Below, one piece after another: positions 18,599 to 27,667 of a DNA stretch of 64,000 nt (the stretch's first letter is position 1; every line of letters begins with the position of its first letter). The DNA comes from Pontibacter silvestris (GTDB taxonomy: Bacteria; Bacteroidota; Bacteroidia; Cytophagales; Hymenobacteraceae). The stretch is from positions 98,914-162,913 of the forward strand of contig NZ_JAJJWI010000012.1 of the NCBI RefSeq assembly GCF_020907275.1. Direction: 5' to 3'. The position numbers and the translations under genes are program-made. The notes beneath the pieces are model-generated. The model did no database searches and was not told the DNA's origin. It saw only the letters and a program-made list of their open reading frames with translations.

Positions 18599-18623
18599 CT
18601 GGCGTAAGAAATTCTTACGCCAG
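18599..18623. terminator. Hairpin between convergent genes
   Basis: Perfect 12-base arms CTGGCGTAAGAA (18599-18610) and TTCTTACGCCAG (18612-18623) around one base. It lies between the HhH gene and the leftward oxidoreductase. There is no good T tract on the 3' side of either strand, so terminator function is likely but not certain. Confidence 0.55.
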
Positions 18624-18656
18624 AAAAAATAGTATTTTGTAAGCTACATGCTAAAT

Positions 18657-19526
18657 TTATTTTCTATCAGAAAGAAAAATACGATACACAGCTGAAAGAT
18701 CTTCTTCTCCAAAGCCTTTCTCTTTTGCTTGTCCGTAAAGTTCCTTAGTAGCTTGTAATGAAGGTAGTGCTACATTTTGTTCGTAAGCAGTAACACTTGC
18801 CAGGTGCAAATCTTTGTGTGCCCATTCTAGCGGAAACTGAGGTGAAAAGTCTCGGTTCAAAATTTTTACCTGTTTCAAGTTTAAGAAAGGAGCAGCGGCA
18901 GGTCCGCCTAATAGTGTCTCGCAAAGCTTTTCTTCAGAAATTCCTAAGGCGGTTCCGAGTTTTAGAGCTTCCGCAAAAGATGCCATTGCCTGGGCTAGCA
19001 TCATGTTGTTTACCATTTTCATGCTGGCTCCCTGCCCATGTTCTCCTACATGTACTGTCTCTTTGCCCATTAGGTACAATAGCTCCTGCACCTGCTCAAT
19101 GTCAGCGGCATTACCACCAATCAAGAAGATTAGTTCGCCTTTCTCAGCAGGAACCAATGAACCTGATACGGGTGCATCTAGATAGCGCTGTCCCATTTTG
19201 CTGGCATGCTTTGCCATTTTTATGGTAAAAGATGGATTAACAGTGCTGCAGTTTACCCAAAGCGAATTGCCAGGCAAAGCTTTTAAAAAGCCATTTGTTC
19301 CTAAAGCAACTTCTTCCACTGCCTCTGGAGTGGACAACATGGTAAATACCAAGCGACATTGTTTGGCTACATCTTCAGGTGATTCAGCTCGCGTGGCTCC
19401 TTGCTCTACCAACTCATCAGCTTTAGACTGCGTGCGGTTATAAACTACCATCTCGTGCCCTGCTTTTAATAAGTGAGCTGCCATACGACTGCCCATAATG
19501 CCTAATCCTATAAATCCAACTTTCAT
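18657..19526 (-). CDS. NAD(P)-dependent beta-hydroxyacid dehydrogenase
   Basis: A 289-residue enzyme of the 3-hydroxyisobutyrate dehydrogenase/GarR/GLYR1 family. The Rossmann motif GLGIMGSRMA is at residues 6-15, the substrate signature DAPVSGSLVPAEKGEL near 115-130, and the catalytic lysine in KMVNNMMLAQ near 168. These enzymes reduce small semialdehydes or oxo-acids such as succinic semialdehyde, glyoxylate or tartronate semialdehyde. The exact substrate cannot be read from the sequence. Single gene unit. Confidence 0.9.
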   Translation of the reverse strand: MKVGFIGLGIMGSRMAAHLLKAGHEMVVYNRTQSKADELVEQGATRAESPEDVAKQCRLVFTMLSTPEAVEEVALGTNGFLKALPGNSLWVNCSTVNPSFTIKMAKHASKMGQRYLDAPVSGSLVPAEKGELIFLIGGNAADIEQVQELLYLMGKETVHVGEHGQGASMKMVNNMMLAQAMASFAEALKLGTALGISEEKLCETLLGGPAAAPFLNLKQVKILNRDFSPQFPLEWAHKDLHLASVTAYEQNVALPSLQATKELYGQAKEKGFGEEDLSAVYRIFLSDRK

Positions 19527-19787
19527 AATTCTTTCTTAGTGTTAATGGAATGCTAAACTTTTTCTGCTATAAAGATAGCTATTCTCTTATGCGAAAAATG
19601 TAGCAACATTGTTTTTGCTTTTATTGAAGAAGCTGTTAAAGCGAGGGGTAGCTTTAATAATGGAGGAAGCAAAGTTAGAGAAGTGGTAAAATAGGAAACG
19701 CATTAAAAGTAATACACCAACCTAAGATGAGGTTTGCTTGTAGTAGATGTTTAAGTAAGGATGATCTTCAGCAGGATTTATTCAGAT

Positions 19788-19985
19788 TCAACAGGCCGAA
19801 AAGAAACTTCCCAGTACTTTTCGGCCTGTTGAGTGTAGTCCTGACAAGCAACTTAATAATATAATAGCGTTACCTGTTAAATACCCAAAACCATAATCAG
19901 AAAGTTTAGAAACTTCAAGGGCAAGCGAGGTACTGCCAGTTATAAGGACTAAGACCAGGAAGAAGCTGAATAAGATTTTATTCAT
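19788..19985 (-). CDS. Small exported hypothetical protein
   Basis: A 65-residue product with a signal peptide (about residues 1-22, ending TSLAL) and a second hydrophobic stretch around YLTGNAIILLSCL. It lies downstream of the broken Bor-like gene on the same strand. A 15-base perfect inverted repeat (19789-19803 and 19817-19831) falls entirely inside its last codons, so the last 15 residues may be terminator sequence read through, and the gene may be damaged at its 3' end. I do not recognise a family. Confidence 0.4.
   Translation of the reverse strand: MNKILFSFFLVLVLITGSTSLALEVSKLSDYGFGYLTGNAIILLSCLSGLHSTGRKVLGSFFSAC
19789..19831. terminator. 15-base hairpin overlapping the small ORF 3' end
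   Basis: CAACAGGCCGAAAAG (19789-19803) pairs perfectly with CTTTTCGGCCTGTTG (19817-19831) around a 13-base loop. It looks like a terminator for the leftward small gene, though it lies within that reading frame. Confidence 0.5.
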
Positions 19986-20001
19986 AGCTGTATAAGGTAT
20001 G

Positions 20002-20029
20002 TAAAGGGAGAAGAATTCTTCTCCCTTTA
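20002..20029. terminator. 28-base perfect palindrome after the Bor-like pseudogene
   Basis: Perfect 14-base arms with no spacer (TAAAGGGAGAAGAA and its complement), centred on an EcoRI-like GAATTC. It begins 10 bases past the pseudogene stop and lies 17 bases before the small ORF. Probably a terminator hairpin; no T tract follows. Confidence 0.5.
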
Positions 20030-20039
20030 GCTGATTGTC

Positions 20040-20324
20040 TTATTTAGTTACTATGGTTGTAGTTGGATAATAAATTCCAAATGTTATAGCGTTAATCAAG
20101 CTATCCACAAAGGTGTGCTGAACAGTAACACTATAGTCTGATGCTCCACCAGCCAACTCGGTAGGGCTGGTAACGCTTACCGGAGCAAGTTCATAAATTA
20201 AATAGTGGTACCTGTACATTCTGCAGTGGGCTGTTACCTACAGTCATTGAGTAGGTGTAGCAGGAGGTTAACATCGTGGATAGGCACAGTGTTCCCACGA
20301 ACAATTGCAATGTCTTTTCATCAT
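20040..20324 (-). pseudogene. Bor-family lipoprotein gene, broken by two frameshifts
   Basis: Leftward from ATG 20322-20324, a frame with MMK is lost at a run of four A residues; one extra A would continue it as a lipoprotein signal (TLQLFVGTLCLSTMLTSC, then YTYSMTVGN). That frame stops after VPLFNL. A third frame, beginning around 20205-20225, continues with YHYLIYELAPVSV, GGASDYSVTVQHTFVDSLIN and AITFGIYYPTTTIVTK to TAA at 20040-20042. The C-terminal part matches the Bor family of lambda (TFVNGLLGFITLGIYTP), which has many lipoprotein members in Bacteroidota. Both breaks fit single-base indels, so it is either a true pseudogene or a site of sequence error. Confidence 0.75.
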
Positions 20325-20653
20325 AGTTTTAATTAGTAGATTGGGTCTGTAAAAAAGTGCGACAAACATATAATGTTCTTTTAAATATGAATAATCTTAT
20401 AAAAAAAATAAAAAGGGTTTTTTAGATTCTGCTATAAGCTAATCGGAGTAGACAAAGATCAAGAAACGTAATACTGTACTGTTTGAAAGTGAGGTAGTTT
20501 GGGATAAGAAGTAGCAAACAAAGGTAAGCGATAAAAAGAATCCTGCTTTAAGAGAGAGCATGGTATGAATTAAAACATTGCCAGAAACGTAAGAGGAGCT
20601 GTGTCTGTAGAGTGTGCAGACACTATAAATTTAAATAGAAGTAGGATATAGGC
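20325..20653. other. Intergenic region, no gene recognised
   Basis: 329 AT-rich bases between the Nudix gene and the Bor-like pseudogene. A weak inverted repeat GTGTCTG (20601-20607) and CAGACAC (20617-20623) lies 30 bases after the Nudix stop and may be its terminator. Nothing else is recognised. Confidence 0.4.
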
Positions 20654-21142
20654 TTATTGTTGCTCTCCTGATAAGTTAATTAGTTTCTCTGCTTTCTCCA
20701 GGACTTGGCGCTCTCCTTTGAAAGCGAGCATCTTTTTAGCCTCCTTAGTAGTAACCCAGCGGGCTTCATTTACCTCATGGTCATGTTGGTCTGTGTGGCC
20801 TGACATATAGCGTAACAGGAAAAAGTGAACCAACTTATGAAACCGCACCCGCTGTTTGCCTCTATTGCCAATATACCAGTACTCGATGGTCTCCAGCTTT
20901 TTAATTATATCAGTTTCAATGCCTGCTTCTTCCCGTACTTCTCGCACTGCTGTTACCTCTGGTGTTTCCCCGGAATCTACAAGGCCTTTCGGAAGCTGCC
21001 ATCTTGCCTGTGGTCCAACAGATATAAGAGCCACTTCTATACCGGAAACGCCAACACGATAAGCAACGCCACCGGCCGATACCTGCTCTAGTACAGGAGG
21101 TTTGGGTTGCTCAGAAAGAAGATTTAACTGTTGATGCGGCAT
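20654..21142 (-). CDS. Nudix hydrolase
   Basis: A 162-residue Nudix protein. The full box GX5EX7REUXEEXGU is present at about residues 53-75 (GLVDSGETPEVTAVREV, then REEAGI), which binds the metal that activates water for diphosphate cleavage. Overall it resembles the Ap4A/MTH1-like small hydrolases. The substrate is unknown. It lies 60 bases downstream of the lipoprotein hydrolase on the same strand. Confidence 0.92.
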   Translation of the reverse strand: MPHQQLNLLSEQPKPPVLEQVSAGGVAYRVGVSGIEVALISVGPQARWQLPKGLVDSGETPEVTAVREVREEAGIETDIIKKLETIEYWYIGNRGKQRVRFHKLVHFFLLRYMSGHTDQHDHEVNEARWVTTKEAKKMLAFKGERQVLEKAEKLINLSGEQQ

Positions 21143-21202
21143 TGCTATAGCTTTAGAAACTGAGGTAGCAGACTTCTCAGGAAATAGAAAGTAACTACGT
21201 TA

Positions 21203-22297
21203 TTAACGCTTCTGATCGTTGAGCCACAACAGGCTAGGGTTATAAGCCATGTCGTGCACACCTTTGTACAAAATCAGCTTTACATTGTTAGATTCTCTCT
21301 CGAACATAACAGGAGGGTCAGCGTTAGAAAAATATTTGTCGTTATCGGTGCCCTCCAGTTCTGGAGGCAGTACCTGTTCAGAAACAATGTATTCCATCTG
21401 TTCTTGGGAGATAGTGTCGGCAGGAGCAGCTAAAATATTAAAAGCCCTGATGGAGTGGCTGGGTGGTACTAGTAAATCATTGATACCATGAGCCAGAAAT
21501 ATAGGTACATTTTTAGCCTGATGAATTTGGGTGCTGGGGCTACGCTTTTTGGCTTCTTCTGCTATCTCAGTACCAGGAAAAGGCTCGCCGCCAAGTGCTG
21601 CACAAATCTGGTCGTTGTAATGCCGGTGGGGGTAGTAAAGGTTAAATTGATACCAGTCTACCAGGTCGAATACAGGTACCCAAGCCATTACGCCAGCCCA
21701 TAGTTCAGGATGACGGCTGGCTGCTACCAGGGCTGCCATGGCTCCGCCCGAAGAGCCAACCAGGTACACCCGCGAAGAATCAATATTATCATGCTCCATG
21801 GCATAATGCACAGCGTCTACAATATCCTGAATTGCCACATCAGAAGCCATGGCTTCTGGGCGTTCGAAAACACCTCTATAATTTGGCTGAATAAAAGCCC
21901 AGTCATATTTCTCTGCCCATAGCGCAAACGGCAGACTTACTTCCTGCAAATATTCGCTGCTCCAGCTATGTAGTACCACCAGTAATGGTTTTTTTCGGTC
22001 AGATTCAGAAACATAATACAAAGCTGAGTCCAACTGCCCGTCGGCAGTCGATTTAATAGCTATATTCTGAACTTCCGGAAGCTGCTTTCTCCACTCTTCA
22101 ATACTTTCTGCTGCAAATGTAGCGGGATATTGTTTAGAAGTAGTGTATTCCTGCATTCGCTCAATCGGGGGGATAGGGCGGTTTTTTTCACGGTTCTTCT
22201 GGTAACTGTCGCAGGAGCAGAGAGATGCGGTTATCAATATGTTTATGAAAAAGAGCAAGCGGATATTACTGCTCAGGAAACTTTTTGTTCTCTTCAT
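21203..22297 (-). CDS. Lipoprotein alpha/beta hydrolase (prolyl oligopeptidase-like)
   Basis: A 364-residue exported serine hydrolase. The N-terminus carries a signal with lipobox LCSC (Cys29 likely lipidated). The alpha/beta hydrolase core has the nucleophile elbow GSSGG with Ser183, a charge-relay Asp in HGINDLLVPP and a His in YKGVHDMAYN. The arrangement is like prolyl oligopeptidase-type or feruloyl/acetyl esterases. It probably sits in the outer or inner membrane facing the periplasm. Substrate unknown. It is divergent from the large helicase gene. Confidence 0.87.
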   Translation of the reverse strand: MKRTKSFLSSNIRLLFFINILITASLCSCDSYQKNREKNRPIPPIERMQEYTTSKQYPATFAAESIEEWRKQLPEVQNIAIKSTADGQLDSALYYVSESDRKKPLLVVLHSWSSEYLQEVSLPFALWAEKYDWAFIQPNYRGVFERPEAMASDVAIQDIVDAVHYAMEHDNIDSSRVYLVGSSGGAMAALVAASRHPELWAGVMAWVPVFDLVDWYQFNLYYPHRHYNDQICAALGGEPFPGTEIAEEAKKRSPSTQIHQAKNVPIFLAHGINDLLVPPSHSIRAFNILAAPADTISQEQMEYIVSEQVLPPELEGTDNDKYFSNADPPVMFERESNNVKLILYKGVHDMAYNPSLLWLNDQKR

Positions 22298-22613
22298 GTT
22301 GAGTTAAGGCTTTCTAAGTTGTGAAACAGGAGCGCCCAAGTAGGATTCACAACTCTGTATAAGCTGCATAATTGTAAATGGAATTTAAATAATGCAGAAT
22401 TTTATCCTAAGTTTACACTACGCTTAAATAAAGACTAAAGATATTGTATAGCACTGGTACTAAGTCATTAGGAACTAAAAGTGGTTATAATCTACAAGTT
22501 ACACATAACCTTTCACACCTCAGCTTCTAAGTCTCCCTAAATCTTGCTAAATTGATTCTTTATATAAACCTGTTTCGTGTTAACTGTTATAGTGTTAACA
22601 GAACATTGTAAAA
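22298..22613. other. Divergent intergenic region with repeats before the helicase
   Basis: 316 bases between divergent genes. Near the helicase start are two direct copies of GTGTTAAC (22577-22584 and 22592-22599), 15 bases apart; each contains the palindrome GTTAAC. The second ends 14 bases before the ATG. No RNA gene or other ORF is recognised. Confidence 0.5.
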
Positions 22614-25600
22614 ATGAAAGACATCCTGAAGAACTACCGACGCCGGCTGCTTAACCTTAGCTCCAGTAACAGGGCATTGGTGCTGTTGCGTTTGTCGAAA
22701 GAGTTACACCTAGATGTACAGGAACTTGATTTTCTGGATAACCAACCTGCTTTCAACATCATCCAAAAAATTATCAGCAAAAAGAAAGTAACACTTTGCC
22801 CTTACGCCGATAGCCGCTATGCACCTGTTACGCCCATAAGCCGGAGACTGCGCACTATCAGGCGTAAAGCTGAAATGATTTTTGAAGAACGCGGTAGTAA
22901 AGAACTCTTTGTTGGCTGGCCTTTTGTGCATGGGGCCTTTCCTGATGGAACTGTGGTGCGTAGCCCTTTACTTTTTTTCCCTGTTAAGTTACAGGTAAAT
23001 CCAGCACAGGACTGGGAGCTGTTACCCGATGAAACCCAGCAGGCACAGTTTAACCAAAGCTTTTTGCTGGCTTATGCGCATTATATGGGAGTGCCACTAG
23101 CGGAGCAGCTTACAGAGCTGGATCTGGTAATGCTTCCTGCCGATGCACTGTCCTTTCGTACGGCTGTTTACGAGCTACTGAAAGAGCACCAGTTAACTAT
23201 ACAGGCAGGGCGTGAAATTTTTGCAGATAAGCTTAATATTTTCAGGGACTATAAAAAAGCAGATTTTGAAGAGCGTGTACAACCCGGTCAACTGCATCTG
23301 AGGCAGGAAGCAGTGTTGGGAGTGTACCCGCAGGCAGCGTCGTATCTGTTAGCCGATTATGATGCTTTGCTGGAGCAGAACAGTTTACAGCACATGGAAG
23401 ATTTATTTATGCCATCAGGCGAAAATAAATCTAATGCGGCTATGCAGGCACAACATACTTTTACTGTTTTTGACATAGATGCTTCGCAGGAAGCAGCTTT
23501 GCAAGAGGTAAAGACGGGGAAGTCGTTGGTGGTGCAGGGGCCGCCAGGCACAGGCAAATCGCAGCTGATCTGTAACCTGGTGTCAGACTTTACGGCGCGG
23601 GGTAAAAAGGTGCTGGTGGTTAGCCAGAAACGTGCAGCGCTGGATGTGGTGCATCAGCGTCTGGCTTCTAAAGGCTTGGCCAGCTTTGCCGCCTTAGTGC
23701 ATGATATCAATACTGACCGAAGAAGTATATATAACCAGCTGGCGCAGCAAATAGAGCAGGTAGAGGAATACAGATCGCAAAAGATGGCATTGAACAGCAT
23801 TTATACTGACCGTGTTTTTCTGGAGATAAGCAGAGGTATAAATCGATGTATACAAAAATTGAATTCCTTTAAGCAGGCTCTTTTCGATACAAGCCGTTGT
23901 GGCTGGTCCGCTAAAGAGCTGTACCTGCAAAGTAACCTTTCGCAGCCACATATCTCATTTGGACTTACTTATTATAAAAGTTTTACAGCAGCTACTGTTC
24001 CAGACTTTCTTCCCCGGCTCAAACAATATCTTCAGCAAGCATTAGTTTTTGAACGTGATGATTTTGTGTGGAAACAACGGTACAGCATGAAAGACTGGGG
24101 CTGGCCTGAACGGCAGCAGCTCGAGAATATGCTTGCAGAATTACCCAAACTGTACGGGGGACAGCAACAGGCTATAGAAAAGTTAAGTGGTTATAGCTTC
24201 TCTCTAGAGCAATTACCGCAGTATGTAGAGAGGCTTCAGACTGTATCAAAGACACAGGAAGTTCTGTCTTCGCAGGAGGTTTCAAAAACGATTCAGCCTT
24301 TGCTGCGAAAGCAGGTAAAGGTAAGTATACTGACACAGCAGGTAAAAGAACTGAAGCAATTATACCTGTCTGCTACATTACCAGACAAAAAAATAGCAGC
24401 AAGGGATGTAGATGAAGTAAGAGATACTATTGCTGACTATTGTGATAGAAAAGGGAAAGCTTTTAGGCGTGCCATCTGGTGGTTGCTGCTCCCGCAGAAG
24501 AAAATTTTAAAACAGGCATTAAGCTTATATAATTGGGAACTAAGTAAAGAGACAGTTGCTCAATTACAGCAACGCTTGCAGTTCCGGCAACATGCCGAGG
24601 AGCTTATGCAGGTTATAAACGAAGGCATGAACTACCACCTCAACATCATGCTTGAGCCTGAAGAAGTGCTTAGGCAGGTGCAGGTGATAGAGCAGAGCAT
24701 TGTTGCTTATAAGCTGTTACGGCAGTTACACAAAGCAAAATTCCTGAATCTTAAGTTGCTATATAAATTATCTGTGTCTTTACCAGCGTACCTGGAGCAA
24801 CTAAACCTGAGCATTAAGTCTTTAGATCATGGTTATCAGGAGTGGTTACAGTGGTTGCCAGAGGCTCAGGTGAAACAGTTAATTGCCCAGCCTGGCTATG
24901 GAAAAGAACTGGCACAAGTACTGCAAGAACATTTTGAGGTGTTGGTGGCTTATGACAGACTTACTGCTGGCTTTTCAGGCGCAGAGCGTGAAGTAGCAAC
25001 ATTATTAATGTCTCGGGATCTTAATACAGTAGATGCAGGCATACAGCTTTTTCTGAACAGTTTATACTTAGCCTGGTTACACGATCTGGAGCAGCAATGC
25101 CCGGAACTGCGAATGCCATCTAACGGAGAGCTAAAGCAGTTGGAGGGAGAACTGCAAAGGCTGCTGGATGAGAAGAATAAGCTGAGCCAGGAAATTGTAC
25201 TTTCAAAGTTACGTGAACAGACATATCACCACATGGAGTACAACCGTCTGGGGAATGCCGTTACTTACCGGAGGCTGGGGGCACAGGTAGCCAAAAAGCG
25301 TAATTTATATCCTGTGCGTAAGCTGTTTTCAACTTTTGCTGGAGAGATACTGGACTTGGTGCCGTGCTGGCTGGCTTCTCCTGAAACTGTGTCGGCTGTT
25401 ATGCCATTGCAGCCTGTCTTCGATTTGATTATTTTTGATGAAGCCTCTCAATGCTTTGCGGAAACAGGTATACCAGCCATGCTTCGGGGGCGACAGGTAT
25501 TAGTGGCTGGAGACGAACAACAGCTGAAACCATCTGATTTATATCGTGCCCGCTGGACTTCAGAAGACGAAGGAGAGGTAGAGGAATTGTCTGCCGAGTC

Positions 25601-26606
25601 ATTGTTGCAGTTATGCAGTATATATCTGCCACAGACCATGCTGACGCAGCATTACCGTAGCCGTTACCCTGAGCTGATAGACTTCTCTAACAAACATTTT
25701 TACCGTAACAGGTTGGAACTGATACCCGACAGATTAGAGGTGAATGCCGGTGTGCCTGCTATTGAATTTGTGAAAGTGCAGGGCGTGTGGCAGCACAATA
25801 CGAACATTCCAGAGGCCGAGGCAGTGGTAAAGCTAGTGTTAAACATGCTGGAGGTAGGGCAGAAGGAAACAGGCGTTATTACTTTCAACTATAACCAGCA
25901 AGCGCTGGTGCAGGACCTGCTGGAAGACATGGCGCGACAGAATGGCGTAAGCATACCAGCATCTGTTCTGGTTAAAAACATAGAGAATATTCAGGGAGAT
26001 GAAAAGGAGCTGATTATACTTTCAGTAGGATATGCACCAGACGAGCAGGGAAAAATGGCTATGCAGTTTGGCAGCCTGAACCAGTCAGGAGGAGAAAACA
26101 GGCTAAACGTGGCTATTACACGGGCAAGACAGAAGGTGATAGTAGTAAGCAGTGTGTTACCTGAACAACTTCAAGTGGAGCATGCATTACATCAGGGCCC
26201 TAAATTACTAAAAGCTTATCTGCAATATGCTTGTGAGGTAAGTAAAAGTTGTTTTACCTATTCTCCCAAAGCTAATGCTCTTCCCGCTGTTACATCACTT
26301 TTAAAAGACAAGCTTCAAGAGCTGGTAGAGGAGTTAGGGCAGGAACTGCCTTTTGCTGATTTAACTTTCAAGAAAGGCCAGAAGTATAGAGGAGTGGTGC
26401 TTACTGACGATAATTTATATTACAGCCACGTATCTGCCCGCCACTCGCATGCTGATGTACCCTTGTTGTTACAAAGCCGGCACTGGAACAATCTTAAAGT
26501 GTATAGCCGTGAGTTTTGGGCAGCACCAGAACAAGTGTTGGAGCGGTTACACAAATGGGAGGAGAAGCAAAACCCTTTGCCGTTTTCCAATACACCAACT
26601 CCTTAA
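22614..26606 (+). CDS. Large superfamily 1 helicase/ATPase, DUF4011-like N-terminus
   Basis: A 1330-residue Upf1-like SF1 helicase. The N-terminus (YRRRLLNLSSSNRALVLLRL) resembles DUF4011. The Walker A motif VVQGPPGTGKSQL is at about residues 306-318. A roughly 600-residue Gln/Leu-rich insert, probably coiled coil, separates it from Walker B (LIIFDEASQC, about 939-948). Later come QHYRSRYPELIDF, NIQGDEKELIILSVGY and LNVAITRARQKVIVV (about 1164-1178), motifs IV-VI. No nuclease domain is visible. Such proteins occur alone and in phage-defence operons; here no defence partner is adjacent. Nucleic-acid translocation is expected, the biological role unknown. Two GTGTTAAC repeats precede the start. 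Confidence 0.88.
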   Translation: MKDILKNYRRRLLNLSSSNRALVLLRLSKELHLDVQELDFLDNQPAFNIIQKIISKKKVTLCPYADSRYAPVTPISRRLRTIRRKAEMIFEERGSKELFVGWPFVHGAFPDGTVVRSPLLFFPVKLQVNPAQDWELLPDETQQAQFNQSFLLAYAHYMGVPLAEQLTELDLVMLPADALSFRTAVYELLKEHQLTIQAGREIFADKLNIFRDYKKADFEERVQPGQLHLRQEAVLGVYPQAASYLLADYDALLEQNSLQHMEDLFMPSGENKSNAAMQAQHTFTVFDIDASQEAALQEVKTGKSLVVQGPPGTGKSQLICNLVSDFTARGKKVLVVSQKRAALDVVHQRLASKGLASFAALVHDINTDRRSIYNQLAQQIEQVEEYRSQKMALNSIYTDRVFLEISRGINRCIQKLNSFKQALFDTSRCGWSAKELYLQSNLSQPHISFGLTYYKSFTAATVPDFLPRLKQYLQQALVFERDDFVWKQRYSMKDWGWPERQQLENMLAELPKLYGGQQQAIEKLSGYSFSLEQLPQYVERLQTVSKTQEVLSSQEVSKTIQPLLRKQVKVSILTQQVKELKQLYLSATLPDKKIAARDVDEVRDTIADYCDRKGKAFRRAIWWLLLPQKKILKQALSLYNWELSKETVAQLQQRLQFRQHAEELMQVINEGMNYHLNIMLEPEEVLRQVQVIEQSIVAYKLLRQLHKAKFLNLKLLYKLSVSLPAYLEQLNLSIKSLDHGYQEWLQWLPEAQVKQLIAQPGYGKELAQVLQEHFEVLVAYDRLTAGFSGAEREVATLLMSRDLNTVDAGIQLFLNSLYLAWLHDLEQQCPELRMPSNGELKQLEGELQRLLDEKNKLSQEIVLSKLREQTYHHMEYNRLGNAVTYRRLGAQVAKKRNLYPVRKLFSTFAGEILDLVPCWLASPETVSAVMPLQPVFDLIIFDEASQCFAETGIPAMLRGRQVLVAGDEQQLKPSDLYRARWTSEDEGEVEELSAESLLQLCSIYLPQTMLTQHYRSRYPELIDFSNKHFYRNRLELIPDRLEVNAGVPAIEFVKVQGVWQHNTNIPEAEAVVKLVLNMLEVGQKETGVITFNYNQQALVQDLLEDMARQNGVSIPASVLVKNIENIQGDEKELIILSVGYAPDEQGKMAMQFGSLNQSGGENRLNVAITRARQKVIVVSSVLPEQLQVEHALHQGPKLLKAYLQYACEVSKSCFTYSPKANALPAVTSLLKDKLQELVEELGQELPFADLTFKKGQKYRGVVLTDDNLYYSHVSARHSHADVPLLLQSRHWNNLKVYSREFWAAPEQVLERLHKWEEKQNPLPFSNTPTP

Positions 26607-26650
26607 GTTGTTTCTTTATAAATTTATAACACCTTTATTTATTACTGACC

Positions 26651-27517
26651 TTGAGTGTGCTATTAAAACTTTTTACTCTTTATGTTTATGCTCAAACGCT
26701 TATCTGCGGTTGTGGACCCGATAAACGGCAGGGTGGCTTTGAAAAAGCAAGCAGTGACTATAAAGTGAGAAGAATAGGAAGAGCAGAAGCTACGGTTTCT
26801 GAAAGTTCAGGCTTAGCCCGTGCCGACAGTAGTACTTTCTTGACGCATCCTGATGCAGGCAATGCGGGTGAGTTGTATAAAATTAATCTGGAGGGGGAGC
26901 TTTTGCAGAAACTCCCTTTGGAGCTAAATAATGTAGACTGGGAAGATATGGCAGAGGATGATAAGGGGTATTTATATATCGGTGATTTTGGTAATAACCT
27001 AAATAAGCGGAAAGACCTTCACATCTACAAACTAAACCGGAAAGACTATAGCCTGGCGGGTATTGTTAGCTTTTCTTTTGAGGATCAAACAGCTTTTCCG
27101 CCAGGTAAGCACAATCTCACCTATGATCTGGAGGCTTTTTTTTATCATGCCGATTCACTTTACCTCTTCACCAAGAGCAGGGGCAGACATAAGCATGTTA
27201 AGCTGTATAAGCTGCCTGCAGTACCAGGAGAATTTAAAGCTCAACTACAGGAGCAGCTTCCGCTTCATACTATGGTTACTGCTGCCGACATATCGCCGAC
27301 TAACGATGAGTTTGCCGTACTGGGATATGGTAAACTTTATCTGTTTGATATAAAAGAAGGCAGGATTAACCTGCAAGGCAGAAGACGCTGCATAACAGTA
27401 GGGCGTACCGGACAGGCAGAAGGAGTGTTGTACCTGGACAAAGACTACTTACTCCTCACAAATGAGAACGGTAAGCTATTTATGGTGAGTGCAAAGAATG
27501 GTTCAGAAGATCTTTAG
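26651..27517 (+). CDS. Putative lipoprotein with beta-propeller-like repeats
   Basis: A 288-residue product (from TTG 26651; GTG 26657 is also possible). The N-terminus is hydrophobic with cysteines near residues 19-21 (TLICGCG), possibly a lipobox. The body has SSGLARADSSTFLTHPDAGN, DWEDMAEDDKGYLYIGDFGN and several similar strands typical of a six-bladed propeller close to the SdiA-regulated or NHL group. Function is not known. The start is unclear, because ATG codons in another frame precede the body; a small frameshift at the N-terminus is possible. It lies 44 bases after the helicase gene. Confidence 0.7.
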   Translation: MSVLLKLFTLYVYAQTLICGCGPDKRQGGFEKASSDYKVRRIGRAEATVSESSGLARADSSTFLTHPDAGNAGELYKINLEGELLQKLPLELNNVDWEDMAEDDKGYLYIGDFGNNLNKRKDLHIYKLNRKDYSLAGIVSFSFEDQTAFPPGKHNLTYDLEAFFYHADSLYLFTKSRGRHKHVKLYKLPAVPGEFKAQLQEQLPLHTMVTAADISPTNDEFAVLGYGKLYLFDIKEGRINLQGRRRCITVGRTGQAEGVLYLDKDYLLLTNENGKLFMVSAKNGSEDL

Positions 27518-27667
27518 CTATTAGCTTTATGAGGTTTTGCTTTTAGTTATCAGTGGTTGTGTAATGGTCATGGCTGTATATAGGGTAAGACCACAAAGTC
27601 TGTGAGAACTGATACTTGTTTGCGCCGTAATTAGAGAATCATTAAAAGCTAACAAAAGCATTCAACT

